A stretch of DNA of 64,000 bases from positions 19,921,656 through 19,985,655 of the forward strand of contig NC_059348.1 in NCBI RefSeq assembly GCF_019703515.2, read 5' to 3'. Shown here one piece after another: positions 31,328 to 43,120 of the stretch. Position 1 is the stretch's first letter, and the number at the start of each line of letters is the position of its first letter. A program made the position numbers and the translations under genes. This stretch comes from Myxocyprinus asiaticus. Taxonomy: Eukaryota > Chordata > Actinopteri > Cypriniformes > Catostomidae. The notes under the pieces were generated by a model. It was not told the DNA's origin. It did no database searches and saw nothing but the letters and a program-made list of their open reading frames with translations.

Positions 31328-32172
31328 CAGCAATACAATGGGAGTGGGTGATTAAGAAAAGTGGTGTGGCTTTAGAGTTTTGCTGGCAGTGTGATAACAT
31401 GCACCTGAAGCACAATGAGGACACCATGACCCTCTCTGTTCAGTCATTCCCCATGAATGTTTTTAGATGTGTAGTCTCTGGGAGCCATGTTCCCACTGAT
31501 ACCACTGTGTCTGTCTTCACTGATTCACTTCCTGTCACACTATGTAACCTTTTTCCCAGTGGTTTCTACCATGACTTCAGTCAGTCAGCATGCAGTGGAG
31601 TTAAGTATACTTCGGTCAGACGTGAACATGTACAGTATGCGTGACGCAAATCTCGTCATCAGCAGAGTGATCGAACACTGAACATATGCAGCCCGATTTT
31701 TCTAACCAAACGACTTTTAAAGTGCGGAATGCACAATCGCCTGGAATTATTTGGATCCACAAGGTGACAATAATAGCATTTGAGCCATTGCTGTCATGAA
31801 GAAACACTAGAAGAAGACATAATCGCCGATATATAACAGGAGATGAAGGTTAAAACAACAACAGTTGTTGTTTGAATGTCAAGAGCACATGTGTGAGGAA
31901 TAAATACTAATAAGCAAAAAATTATACTTCCCTATTTTTATTTGACAAACAGTCATTACAGGGAACCAATAGCTGAGTTCAGAATGGCATTCTAACATAT
32001 TATTTTTTCTCTCTTTAATAGTAAATGTAGTGTGGTAGTATTCCATTCCAAACACAGTCTATAAAAGTTGTTCTTTGCATAATCCATGGTGATAATCCAT
32101 CATCTACAGCAGTAGTTCTCAAGTGGTTTTGTTATGTTATATCACAAATTATTGTGATTATGTTCTATTGTA
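31328..32172. other. Non-coding DNA, nothing recognised
   Basis: A 98-codon plus-strand frame (overlapping the LTR edge, 31348-31644) has no recognisable domain. No delimited element seen. Confidence 0.45.
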
Positions 32173-32451
32173 AATGTCTTGGTTACTGGTGTAACCTCTG
32201 TTCCCTGATGGAGGGAACGAGACAATGTGTCGATGTAGTGACACTAGGGGTTCACTCTTGAGAGCCCCAATCACCTTTGCTTTATTCGGAAAAGGCCAAT
32301 GAAAATTGGCAAGTGGAATTTGCATGCCAATCTCCGCCCCGGACATATGGGTATAAAAGGAGATGCTGTGCACCACTCATTCAGAGTTGTTCTGAGGAGC
32401 TGAGAGAGAGTCCCGGCCATGTCAGCAGTCGGTTCAGAGCCGTGGCAGGAG

Positions 32452-32545
32452 GGACACAACGTCTCGTTCCCTCCATCAGGGAACAGAGGTTACACTGTCT
32501 GTTACCCACTCGACGTTGTGTCGATGTAGTGACACTAGGGGGGTT
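32452..32545. repeat. ICR of DIRS copy 3, damaged
   Basis: The GTTCCCTCCATCAGGGAAC dyad is followed by GAGGTTACAC and then directly by TGTCTGTTACCCACTCGACG. Compared with copies 1 and 4, about 20 bp are missing: the second half of the GGTTAC/GTAACC dyad and the GTT junction. Such an ICR could not template a complete circle, which fits a dead copy. Confidence 0.75.
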
Positions 32546-33314
32546 CCTATATGAAACGGTGCAGGTGCTGAACCATGTCACAAGGAACAGAGGAGCAGAC
32601 ACGGGCAGGCTGCTGTGTGCCTCGCAGCGAGCGCTCGACCACGTCGTGACCTTCCAGCGAGTTAGGTAAGGCATCTCCCGGGTCCCAACAAGGGTGGGAG
32701 GAGGCACTTACCCAAGGAAGCTACAGGCGGTGGCCTTTCCTGATTTTTTCATTAAGCAATTTCCCGCCGAGCACCTGCTAGAATAGCACTGGGGAAGTGC
32801 TCTTCCCTCTCCAGGAGGGAGAGCACTACGGAGACCACATCCTACCGGAGGGAGGTTAACATGTGGAGAATACCTCACATGGACTTACTGACGGGGAAGT
32901 TCACATATGGAGTGATGCCACTGGAGAGGACCCTATCTACGTAGAGGGTACACAGCAACAGTGGCCGAGGCAGAGCAGAGCTCTGACGAGGAGAGACACA
33001 GGGTTCACCTGAGGAGAAACAGAACAGTGGAAACGCATCATACAGGATTACCGAGGCAGGAATCACCATGTATGGGAGCACTGAGACCAAGTACACGGGC
33101 TCACCTGAAAAGGGGCATATCACAAGTACTGGGCCTGGCGGTGTCACTCCTCCACCGAGTTCGCCACCGAACAGTGCTTAAGGAATTAAAGAGGCATCCA
33201 GTAATCACCAGTTATGGGGAACTGTTGTGGACAAGACAGTGCACATTATCACCTCAAGATGGGAAAGGCGCAATGCAAGCGATACACCTGACCGGCCGCC
33301 CAGCCTACCTGTTG

Positions 33315-34537
33315 TTACCCCGTAACACTTGGGTCGAAACCGGTTCTATGCGCAGGTTGTAGAAGCTCGCAAAGGTATTGGGTGTAGCCCAGCCCACTGC
33401 TCTGCATATGTCTGCTAGAGAGGTGCCCCTCGCCAGTGCCCAGGAGGATGCAACACCTCTGGTGGAGTACGCACAGACTCCCAAAGGTCACGGCAGGTCT
33501 TGTGATTGGTAAGCCAGAGAAATGGCATCTACAATCCAATGGGACAACCTCTGTTTGGAGACAGCTTTCCCCTTCTGCTGCCCTCCAAAGCAGACAAAAA
33601 GCTGCTCTGAGTGTCTAAAGCTCTGCGTGCGCTCCAGATAGATGTGCAGGGCGTGAAATGGACACAGCAACGACAAGGCCGGGTCTTCCTCCTCTGAAGG
33701 GAGCGCTTGCAGTTTCACCACCTGGTCCCGGAAGGGAGTGGTGGGAACTTTGGGTACGTAACCAGGCCGGGGTCTCAAGATCACATGAGAGTGTGCCAGC
33801 CTGAACTCCAGAAATTTGCTGGTGACAGAGAGCGCCTGCAGGTCCCCCACCCTCTTGATAGAAGTGAGCGCCACCAGGAGGGCCATCTTCAGGGACAAAG
33901 TGCTGAGCTCGGCCTGCTCCAGGGGCTCAAAGAGGGCTCTCTGTAAGGCAGGTAGGACCACAGAGAGATCCCAAGAGGGAATCAGGTGCGGTATAGGGGG
34001 ATTCAATCTCCTAGCGCCTTTGAGGAACCTGGTGATCAGGTCATGCTGCCGAGAGGGTCTCCCATCCAGTGTATTGTGATATGCTACAATAGCAGCCACA
34101 TACACCTTCAGGGTAGAGGGAGACAGCCATCTCTCCAGTCCCTCTTATAGAAAGGACAACACAGACCCAACTGTACATCTCTGTGGATCTTCCCTGCAGG
34201 AATTACACCAATTCATGAAGAGATGCCTCATCAGAGCATACAGCCGCCTCATGGAGGGGGCTCTAGCCTGAGTGATCATGTCTACCACCACTGGCAGAAG
34301 GCCTGCTAGGTCCTCCGCATCCCATCCAGGAGCCAGACGTGGAGATTCCAGAGGTCTGGCCACGGGTGCCAGAGCATGCCCTGCCCCTGAGTGAGAAGGT
34401 CCTGCCTCAGGGGAATGCACCAGGGAGGGGCTATTGCCAGGAGCATCAGGTCTGAAAACCAAGTCCGGTTGGGCCAGTATGGTGCAACCATCAGGACTTG
34501 TTGCCATCCTCCCTGACTTTCCACAACATCTGTGCAA
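33315..34537 (-). pseudogene. Tyrosine recombinase of DIRS copy 3, broken
   Basis: The N-terminal part (34145-34537) contains PLESPRLAPGWDAEDLAGL and RAPSMRRLYAL. The middle 205-codon frame (33488-34105) holds YVAAIVAYHNTLDG, the Arg box LTSIKRVGDLQAL, FRDQVVKLQALP and YLERTQSF. The C-terminal core with the His-x-x-Arg region and tyrosine lies in another frame after a frameshift near 33490 and has mutated (33315-33539). The N-terminal part overlaps the RT frame end (34306-34575), as in copy 1. Confidence 0.75.
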
Positions 34538-35897
34538 TGAGGCTCACTGGGGGAAACGCGTACTTGCGCAGCCACCGAGGCCAGCTGTGCACCAAGTCAT
34601 CCGTGCTGAGGGGAGCCTCAGACAGGGAGTGCCAAAGGGGGCAGTGAGAGGACTCTCGGGAGGCGAACAGGTCCACTTGCGCCTCTCTGAATCTCTCCCA
34701 AATCAGCTGGACTGCGTGGGGGTGGAGACTCTACTCAACGCAGAGCATTACCTGCCATGAGAGCGCGTCCGCTGCACGGTTGAGGATGCCCGGGAGGTGA
34801 GTGGCTCACAGAGACTTCAACGTCTGCTGACTCAAAAGGAGGAGGCAGCGGGTGAGTTGCAACATGCGACGTGAGCGTACCCTGCCCTGGTGGTTTATGT
34901 ACGCCACAGTTGCTGTGTTGTACATCCGGATCAACACGTGCTTGCCCTGAATTTGAGGCATCTGTCATGACCACGACATGCCTCGAGACCTGCTCTAAGG
35001 GAACCCCTGCCCGTAGAAATGGCAGGTCTGACCAAGGACTGAAAGTTTGATGGCACTGAGGCGTGATAGTCACGTGCTGGGTGCCGTGGTGCCATGCCCA
35101 TCTCGGGACTTGAGTCTGTAGCCAGTGCTGGAGCGGTCTCATATGCATCAACCCGAGGGGGAGTACCGCCGCCGAGGATGCCATATGCCCCAGGAGCCTC
35201 TGAAATTGTTTCACTGGGACCGCTACCTTCTGCGTGAAGGTTTTCAGGCAGGCCAGCACAGACTGTGCATGCTCGTTCGTAAGGCATGCCATCAGGGTGA
35301 CTGAGTCCAACTCCATACTGAGAAAAGAGATGCTCTGCACCAGGGAGAGCTTGCTCTTTTCCCAGTTGACCTGAAGCCCCAGTCGGTCGAGGTGCCTAAG
35401 CATAAGGTCTCTGTGCGCACACAACAGATCTAACAAGTGAGCTAGGATCAGCCAGTCGTCGAGATAATTGATAATGTGAATGCCCTTCTCCCTCAGCGGG
35501 GCCAGGGCAGCCTCTACGACCTTGTTAAAGATGCGAGGAAACGGACAGAACGAAAGGGAGGATATGCTCATCCCTCGAAGGCAAACTGAAGAAAGGGTCT
35601 GTGTCAAGGAAGGATCGATACGTGAAAGTATGCGTCCTTCAGGTCGATGGACGCAAACTAATCCTGATGTCATACAGATGTCAGGATGCACTTCTGCATC
35701 AACATTTTGAACGGAAGCCTGTGTAAGTCTCTGTTCAAAGCACGCAGATCCAGGATTGGGCGCAACCCCCCCGGCACGATAAAATAAGGGCTGTAAAAGC
35801 CCTTGTGCGACTCGGCTAAGGGGATGGGTTCTATCGCTCCCTTCCACCCAAAGAACTGAGGCATCCTTGCCTCACACAGTGGTGGAGAGGATGCCAC
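34306..35897 (-). pseudogene. RT of DIRS copy 3 with RNase H mostly deleted
   Basis: RT motifs: FYSPYFIVPGGLRPILDLRALN (35670-35897), then in the 370-codon frame (34735-35847) NYLDDWLILA and VNWEKSKLSLVQSISFL. The RNase H entry VVVMTDASNSG is followed at once by QARVDP, so the segment from the first Asp to just before the last Asp is deleted. The post-RNase H region (RKYAFPPVSLIAQ, LLAIAPPWCIPLRQDL) remains in other frames. The conserved DLKDAYF box is mutated. Nonfunctional. Confidence 0.78.
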
Positions 35898-37041
35898 TGA
35901 ACCTGGGTGGCTGTCTGGCGAACTGGATCATGTAGCTGAGCCGGATCGTCCTGATGAGCCATCGTGATGGGCTGTAAAGCGCTAACCAGGCTTCCAGCCT
36001 TTGCGCTAATGGCACCAGGGGGATGATTGGATTTATTACGCCTGGGGTGGGTGGTTCACGGCAGGGCAGAGCAGAAGCCCCACCAGGAGGATCATCCTGG
36101 TGGACCTGCAGGATGGCCATGGCGTGCAGGTTGGAACTGGCCTGACCCATGGTGTTGTAAGCCTTCGCCACGAGTGACGAAGAAAACTTACACACCTTGG
36201 AAGGGAGCCTTGGTCGGTTCCTCCAGGTGGCTGCGCCCTGTGGGCATAAATGCACCGCGACGGCATGCTCTACCTGGGGAAGCTCAACATATCCCTTAGC
36301 CGCTCCGCCGTAGAGGGTAGTTAGGGTGGACGAGCCAGCGAAGCATGTACAGACAGAGAAAGTTGCCTTCCACGACTTCGTGAGCTCCTCATGCACTTCC
36401 GGTACGAAGGACACTGGGGCGTGGCGCGGCCATGAGTCGCGCTCCGAGCCCAGAAACCAATCATCTAGCCGCGAACGCTCAGGGAAGGGCGGAGGGTTCC
36501 ACTCCAACCCAATGTTCTCAGCCGCCCGGGCAAGCACGGCTGCCAACTCAGCATCCGCCTCATCCTGAGCTCTACCGCCCGAGAGCGGGAGCTCAGAAGA
36601 TTCGTCCACTTCCGAAAGCAGAAGCCCACCCTCCGATGTTGCAACCGATAACTCATCCTCGTTGTGAGCCCCGAACGAGATGTTAAATCCGCCCTGAGGC
36701 AGACCACCTACCTCGCTCGTGAACTCTACCGGGCAGAACAATTGTGCGGAGGGCTGGGAAGTCCACGGGGATTGAGCCGACGGAAACGCTCCCATATCCA
36801 CATCCAGATCGCCCGTGGCGCTCGCTGACGCAGCTGCCTGAGTTTCAATGCAGGACGGACCAGGTCGGGAAGCAGCCACGGTGGCTCTCTGCTTCAAAAG
36901 AAGAAAGTGAGCCGTGACCGCAAAGTTCTCATGGGCATGTTCTCGCAGTGAGAACATGACCCCTCCACGAAAGCTGCCTCGGCGTGCTGGCGACCCAAGC
37001 ACTCAAGACTGATCTCATGGTCATCCAGTGGGGACATCTTT
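35872..37041 (-). pseudogene. gag of DIRS copy 3 fused to RT leader by deletion
   Basis: The ancestral start (ATGTCCCCACTGGATGACC at about 37041) encodes LDDHEISLECLG and HAEAAFVEG, the Cys/His region, before a frameshift. The main frame (35872-37002, 376 codons) runs through the acidic domain (SRLDDWFLGSERD) to NLHAMAILQVHQ, then jumps to DDPPGGASALP and PRFSGILSTTV, which belong to the RT leader in copies 1 and 2. The C-terminal gag domain (VVQERHLWLNL to DFAQQFS) is gone. This is a deletion product in one reading frame, not evidence of a natural gag-pol fusion. Confidence 0.75.
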
Positions 37042-37288
37042 AAAAAGACGCCAATCGTTTGTTCGAGCTCTTTTAGAGAAAATATACTCTTTTGGAATAT
37101 ACTCTTTTAACACCTGTGGACTCAGCTGCCGAAGCACCCAGGGGAAGCACAACACTCGACCATGTGAGGGCGACCGCTGATATACACCGTAAATTCCAGC
37201 AGCAAGGAATAAGGTAACGGGACGAACACACACACACATGCGCTCGGCTCCGAAGAACAAGTCTGAATGAGTAGTGCACGCAATCTCC

Positions 37289-37350
37289 TTTTATACCCGT
37301 ATGTCCGGGGCGGAGAGTGGCATGCAAATTCCACTCGGCAATTTTCATTG
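37289..37350 (-). promoter_or_regulatory. Promoter module in the 5' ITR of DIRS copy 3
   Basis: On the minus strand: CCAATGAAAATTGC (about 37340-37353), ATTTGCAT (rc of 37322-37329) and TATAAAA (rc of 37289-37295). The octamer and TATA match copies 1 and 2 exactly although the subfamilies differ elsewhere. Confidence 0.6.
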
Positions 37351-37448
37351 GCCTTTTCTGAATAAAGCAAAGGTGATTGGGGCTCTCAAGAGCAAACCTC
37401 TAGTGTCACAACATCAACACAACATCGAGTGAGTGACAGACAGGGAAG

Positions 37449-38253
37449 CACATATATACTGTAGAAGTATTGAATTGATGTAATTGCATTTTTTAACATG
37501 TAGACAAACACAGATTGACCAACCAAAAATGAGTAACAATTAGGGCTGTTGATTTAATGCATTAATTTAGTGTTATTAATAAAAAATAAATAAATGCATG
37601 TTAAAAAAAGTAACATAATTGATCGTGCCTTCTGGCCCGTATGTTTTCTACTTTCAGAGCAATTGAAGCTTGGAGTACTGCCTTGATGTTTTTGATAGCC
37701 AGTGTCAGCAGGGGCAGTCTGCACATCCCCAGCTGTACAGGTAACACGCATCCCCAAAACACACTTACCAAGAGCAGGCAGCACAAAATGAAACTTGCAC
37801 AGGATGTATTCTTGCTTTCAAAGAGAGCTGGATTAAGAGCAAATGAAAGCAGGGGTCTTGTAACATGTTCTTCAAAGTTTAAAACTACTTTTTACTTGAC
37901 TCAGCATCTTAAAAAAACTGAGCATATAGTCAGGGGCATCATGCACCTAATTTTTTTGAGGGGGCAAATGGAAATGGTATAAAACACCTGTTTTAATCAG
38001 TAATTGTATCAGTAATGGTTGCATTCTTTTGCATTTTTACATCTTCAGACAGTTTTACATCGCTTTCTTGTGCTCTTGTCACTTCTTTTGTGTACATATT
38101 TTCCATACACGACATAAGAGGCAGTGCAAAATGTGTCTCAGCTCAATAGAGAGTGAGCTGAAGCCTATCTCTAAAGAAGGTGAACTTGTACCCTTCCCCT
38201 GAATGAGGTGATTACTGTAAATGTAGTTTTCCATGTTCTGTGTAAATTATACA
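37449..38253. other. Non-coding DNA
   Basis: No host gene recognised. A 113-codon plus-strand frame (37641-37982) and its minus-strand shadow lack domains. Sequence is AT-rich and appears unique. Confidence 0.45.
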
Positions 38254-38945
38254 CTGAAAATCCTAATAAGTTCATTGCACACATTTGATTGAGAAAACTA
38301 ATTTCCTCAATTCCATTGAGTAATGGGGTCTCCCAAAACTTGAGTATTTAAGTTCAATTAACTTGTTTTTCAAGTAGAGTGAACTTAACTATAAGTTGAG
38401 TTAACTACATGCAAGTAGACTTAACTCAGATTTGAATTTAAACATTGTTGTTTCTACTGTTGTACATTTTAATTGAATTGATTCAATTTTAGATCAAACA
38501 ACAGCACAGCTCAAATAAAGATGATAACTGATTCTTGGCCAGTTATTAAATAATTCTTTATAGAAATGCATATATGCACTTCAGCTGCACATGCACAAAG
38601 AGAACTAAGATAGTGTGACCAGGGTCCAACTTGAACAAAGAGACACAGATCACCCTAATGGTGACATTACACCAAACATCTATTTGCAACAAAGCATAAA
38701 TAATACAACAAAAGAGCTAAAACATCTATGAATTCTTAATAACAATTATTTAAATTCCCCAATCTGTTCGATCCGACCAAGGAAACATAATTCAAGCAGC
38801 AAGGGATCTTGGGTATTCCCCGTAGCCTCAATTTTGTACTCAGTAGTTTGAGTTATTAACACTTCAAATCTTAATTCTATGGATTTTTAAGATAAATAAG
38901 TTCAATGAACTTAAATATTTGAGTTATGAGTCCAAAACTTGACAT
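38254..38945. repeat. AAGTTCAA-rich foldback repeat
   Basis: Inverted ends are visible: TGAGTATTTAAGTTCAATTAACTTG on the left is matched by the inverse of CAAGTTCATTGAACTTAAATATTTGAG-like sequence on the right (near 38896-38930). Units of AAGTTCAAT/ATTGAACTT recur in both arms. Non-coding. It abuts the next element at about 38950. Confidence 0.5.
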
Positions 38946-39726
38946 TTCAAGTAGTGCCCGACCGATTAGCCTTTCACCGATATATCGGTATCAGCGTATA
39001 TGTTTACCGATATGCGCAGATATTAATTTTCTTTTCAGAACATATAATGCAGAAAACAATGCTTTAGAATTGGTGTCATACTGTAGTTTGTCCAGCAGAG
39101 CGCGCTCCAACTCCACTGTTTACAGAGCTGAACTGACGGTGGCTCTGCAGACAGGGCGGAGTTCAGCGGTGCGGATTTGAGCGGTCTCTTCTCCGTAAAT
39201 TGCTAACTAGTTTGTGAAATACATACTGGAAAGTTAATAAACAATGACCCCATCATTTTATATAACTAATATAACGTTAACCCTGTCCCTGACATCCATG
39301 TCACTCATGTTGATCACATCTGTTTGTTATGTTAGCCAGCTATAGTTTGTCAGTGCTGTCAGTAATGTAGCAGATTGAAAGGTAAACATCAGAGCATCTT
39401 TTTGCAGCTCAGCAGACAACAGTGCGGTGGTGGATTGTGTCTGTTGAGTGTTGATTTCACGCTACGCTGTTACCTAGTTGGTGAGACGCAATGCTGGAAA
39501 GTAAATAAACAACGTCCATCTTTTACTCTCCATGACAACGAGCTTATAGCTAACTAGCTAACCACATAGCTACTTTCATTGCTTGTCAGTGTGTAAACAT
39601 GTATTCACCAAACTGTTTTGTTCAGGATTCACAGTTTGGTACCCCCTTCATCCGAACAATTCCAGTCGTTGCATTTATACAATTTAATATTTAAAAGTCT
39701 GGTTTTCCAGACATTTAAACAGGATA

Positions 39727-40272
39727 CGTAATAAAAGTAGAATTAATAAATAGTATATTTGCCCTGTGTAAATAATAATATATAGGAACTCTATCTATAA
39801 TAAATTAGGAGTGATACATGAATACTAATACAACAGGCTGGAAAAATAGACATTTATTCATTTTAATATCCTATATATATTTTGAATGTGTTGAAACTTG
39901 ACACCGGGCGACACACCCAAAAAACTGCACCGTTAGATCGGTTTCATACTGAAGAGCAGCTTAAAAGTACGTTTTTTCTCCCTCTCGTAAATGTAAATGA
40001 GTGTAAATGTCAACACCATCATATATGTCGAAAGGACTGAAGCCTGTCAACCAATACATGAGCTCATTGATGTCATTAAGTGAGTCTGCTTTTTTATTCC
40101 ATCAGTTACGCCTGGTCGGAGGCTTCCGTAAATATTTAGTCTATACGTAGGGTTACCTCCTACATAAATGTAATGGTGCAATGCTCAAATATTTAGGAGA
40201 GCATACATTTTAACTTAGTGCCCATTTACGCCACAACTAGGCTAAGTTGTAACATACGTATAGCTGGTGCAA
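39727..40272. mobile_element. Partial copy of the GTTGCACC TIR element
   Basis: Aligns with 3716-4262, with shared landmarks such as CAACAGGCTGGAAAAATAGAC, TTGAAACTTGACACCGGGCG and CGCCACAACTAGGCTAAG, and ends CGTATAGCTGGTGCAA. The left half of the element, including its left TIR, is absent, so this copy cannot be mobile. Confidence 0.75.
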
Positions 40273-40298
40273 TTTGTTGTATTTTATATTATTTATTT

Positions 40299-40640
40299 AA
40301 ATGGTCAGCAATTGACTGACACTAAACATACAGTACTGATGTTTATTTAGCTATTTATTTTATTTGAATTTATTCTTTATTTAAATGGTCAGCAATTGAC
40401 TGATACTAAACATACAGTACTGATGTTTATTTAGCTATTTATTTTATTTGAATTTATTCTTTATTTTAATGGTCAGCAGTTGACTGATACTAAACATATA
40501 GTACTGATTTTTATTAAGCTATTTATTGTATTTTTATTTATTCTTTATTTAAATGGTCAGCAATTGACTGATACTAAACATACAGTACTGATGTTTATTA
40601 AGCTATTTATTGTATTTTTATTTATTCTTTATTTTCTCAG
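40299..40640. repeat. 84-bp tandem repeat, about 4 units
   Basis: Units start at about 40300, 40384, 40469 and 40552, each with AATGGTCAGCAATTGACTGA, AAACATACAGTACTGATG and TTTATTTAGCTATTTATT. Spacing is 83-85 bp and units differ at few positions. The array starts about 27 bp after the GTTGCACC element end. Confidence 0.85.
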
Positions 40641-40902
40641 TGTTCATTTCTAGAATTTGTTGACAATGTATAATAATAATGTCAAATATTCTTTGATAAA
40701 AAATATTTGTTTAAGAAAGCAGCCTTCTGAGTACCTTTGCATAGTCATATTGGTGCAAAATCAGTGAACAATCCACATAGAAAAGGTCTGTTTTCATTCC
40801 AGCTCAAAAATTAACTATATCGACCACCATATCGGTAATCGGTGAATTTTCCCCTCTAAAAATCGGTATTGGTACTGGTCTCAAAAATCCCATATCCCAT
40901 AT

Positions 40903-42414
40903 ACTAATAACACTAAAAAACAATAGATATGGTGTAATAGTACATTTACAAAGGTGTGAAATAATGTAATGTTATTTAATGAGGAGCAAATTTAGCCTAC
41001 CCCTATTTCATAAATGAATTCCAAGGGCTAAATTCTTTAGTTTGACCTCTAATTTCAACTACAGAGTATTTAAACCTACACTTAAAAAAATCTAAATATA
41101 GAAATAAAATTACACAAAATATATCAAATATCAACTTTAGAACAATCAAACCAAACATTAATTTACAAAAGGTAGCCTAACTCACTCTTAGATGATAGTC
41201 TAAGAGTCTAAATTCCAGGTCGAACGTCAGTGTTTCAAAATACTACGATAATAAATGAATGGCTCATATGTAGGCTATAACAAAAATAAAATAATAAAAA
41301 TAATAATAATATGTCGATGCATTTAAAATAAATAAATAACTGAACAGGGCATTGAATTTTAAACATAGGCCTCACCACGTTAAAATGAAATGTGTTTTAA
41401 ATGCCAGCTTTTTATAATCCGCAGAGAGATTTTTTGTTTTTTTAATTATTCACGAGAGAATCAAAAAGAAAATAACAAGGTTCTTCCCAAAAATGATCAC
41501 AGTAAATAATAAAAACATTCTTGATATTTCACAGAAAATTCTCAAAGAAATGATATAAGGAAAGGGAACGAGGATGTAACATTTTATAAAACTGAAGAAC
41601 TTATAGATGAGAGAGCATCGTTTTCAGTAGCAGTGATTGGACGAATACTGTGGAAATGTCGCCAAGCAAACCATATCTGTTTGTCTTTCATCTTCTGAAA
41701 CATGCCAAGAAAACAAAGAATACATCACGGCAGTTATTGCAATTGCCATCACTATTTGACACATTACAGTTTTCCCCTAGACAGAGAATGTAAACAGCGC
41801 AGCCCGTTCAGCCGCCCGCCGCCTTTCTCAATGGATAAAAAATCTGCTGCTACAGAGGAACTATGTAAAACTGTCTTTCATTACTTTTCAAAAACTAAAA
41901 AAAAACAAAACAAAAAAAAAACTAACATTATTTATAATGACTGGAAAGGAGAGGAACTGCTGCTTTCTTTAAATACGAAGAAAAGAGAGTGTTACACTGC
42001 AAAACCAGTCAAACGCATTTCAGCACCAAAGGAAATGAAAAGCGACCAATCAAACAAAAATATTGACAATCTATATAAGACTATGAAGAAAAAAAAAAGA
42101 TTGACTCTTCCACTGAGACAGGCACAGTTAGGAAAGGTTAACTGCACATAAATTGATTTAATTAATTAGCTTAACATCGTGCTTTCCCATATGTGCTCGA
42201 CCTTCCCAGTGAGCGCAATCCAAGGCAGCCACGGGACGTCGCCTTTAGCGAAATATGTGACTCAATTGGACTGACAAAAAAAAAAAAAACTACATTTAGA
42301 ATGTGAATAAAGATTTCTGCCACATACACATTCTTTTTTTACATGCAATAATCATTCAATTTAATTATCAAATGTAAAAATATGTTTTTGGAAGTTCAAA
42401 TAATCCATTTAAAA
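40903..42414. other. AT-rich DNA with a 149-codon Lys-rich frame
   Basis: The longest frame not explained by repeats is 41702-42151 (plus). It is Lys-rich (NKKKTN, TMKKKKRLT), has no recognised domain and no good start context, and its A-runs suggest low-complexity chance. I do not call it a gene. The rest is unique-looking. Confidence 0.4.
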
Positions 42415-42426
42415 TCCTCTTGGCTC

Positions 42427-42715
42427 CTGGGGGCCTGGGTAGCTCAGCAAGTGTTGACGCTGACTACCACCCCTGGAGTCGCGAGTTTGAATCCAGGGCT
42501 TGCTGAGTGACTCCTGCCAGGTCTCCTAAGCAACCAAATTGGCCTGGTTGCTAGGCAGGGTAAAGTCACATGGGGTAACTTCATCATGGTCGCGATTAGG
42601 GGTTCTCGCTCTCAATGGGGCACATGGTAATTTGTGGGCCTACCACGAGGACCTACTAAGTAGTGGGAATTGGGCATTCCAATCTAGGAGAAAAGGGGAC
42701 AAAAAAATAAATAAT
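42427..42715 (+). mobile_element. tRNA-derived SINE, 12-bp TSD, internal deletion
   Basis: Target duplications TCCTCTTGGCTC at 42415-42426 and 42716-42727 are identical. The tRNA-like head has an A box TAGCTCAGCAAG (42440-42451) and B box GAGTTTGAATCC (42483-42494). The body (CTAAGCAACCAAATTGGCC, GTCACATGGGGTAAC, GCGATTAGGGGTTCTC) and tail (CACGAGGACCTACTAAGTAG, TTGGGCATTCCAAT) match the cyprinid SINE type I know. A central segment between GGTAATTTGTGGG and CCTACCACGAGG looks shortened compared with longer versions of this SINE. The perfect TSD suggests a relatively recent insertion. Confidence 0.9.
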
Positions 42716-42779
42716 TCCTCTTGGCTCAAATATCTGAGAGGGTATATGCCCCCTTACTTTAAATGGGCATGACGCCTCC

Positions 42780-43120
42780 GCATATAGTGGAAGACTATAA
42801 ACAACAGTGAGGCACGATGCAGAAAGTACAGCGCTATGCCATTAGTCATGATTGCAAAGTCAGTGGGCATGGCCATGAAGTTTTGGTATTTTCATGCAAG
42901 CATGTGCTAAGTTTAGGCGTAAGTAGGTTTGGCGAAATTGCACATGCAATGTGCAAATTCATAAGAAGTTGGTAGTGTTAATGGACTGTATGCAATGAAT
43001 TAGAAGAACTGAAAATTACACATTTTCTGCATCCTTGATGATTGTCGGGTATATTTCTATGACAGTGACATGCTCCTTTTATACACATGGAAAATGTGAT
43101 TCTCGTCAGAATTTGGATCT
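42780..43120. repeat. Diverged copy of the 29192-29840 repeat
   Basis: Shares GTCAGTGGGCATGGCCAT, TTGGTAGTGTTAATGGACTG and TGACAGTGACATGCTCC with 29192-29840 in the same order. Ends are unclear. Confidence 0.5.

Larger units (their letters stand above)
32173..37448 (-). mobile_element. DIRS-type retrotransposon, copy 3 (subfamily B, internally deleted)
   Basis: About 5276 bp. The 3' end (plus-strand left) has the GGTTACTGGTGTAACC dyad and GTTCCCT/AGGGAAC hairpin at 32180-32218. The 5' end reads GAGTGAGTGACAGACAGGG at about 37427-37445. ITRs, promoter module and gene order match copies 1 and 2, but coding sequence and 3' region are clearly diverged, closest to copy 4. Large internal deletions join gag to RT and remove most of RNase H. 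The flanking trinucleotides are AAT and AAG, so GTT is not perfectly kept. Confidence 0.9.
38950..40902. repeat. ATCGGTA-ended non-autonomous element with nested repeats
   Basis: The left end (GTGCCCGACCGATTAGCC, then ACCGATATATCGGTATC) has a degenerate inverse at the right (ATATCGGTAATCGGTG, then AATCGGTATTGGTACTGG, about 40830-40880). These CCGATATATCGG-type ends belong to a repeat seen widely in fish. Inside lie a partial copy of the GTTGCACC element and an 84-bp tandem array. No transposase. Confidence 0.5.

Noticed and set aside
31348..31644. 98-codon frame as a host exon
   Set aside because: No recognisable domain and no clear splice sites.
35872..37002. Natural gag-pol fusion protein in DIRS copy 3
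   Set aside because: Comparison with copies 1, 2 and 4 shows the junction is a deletion removing the gag C-terminus.
42430..42500. tRNA gene
   Set aside because: A and B boxes are present but the sequence continues into a SINE body with target duplications; the acceptor stem is not closed.
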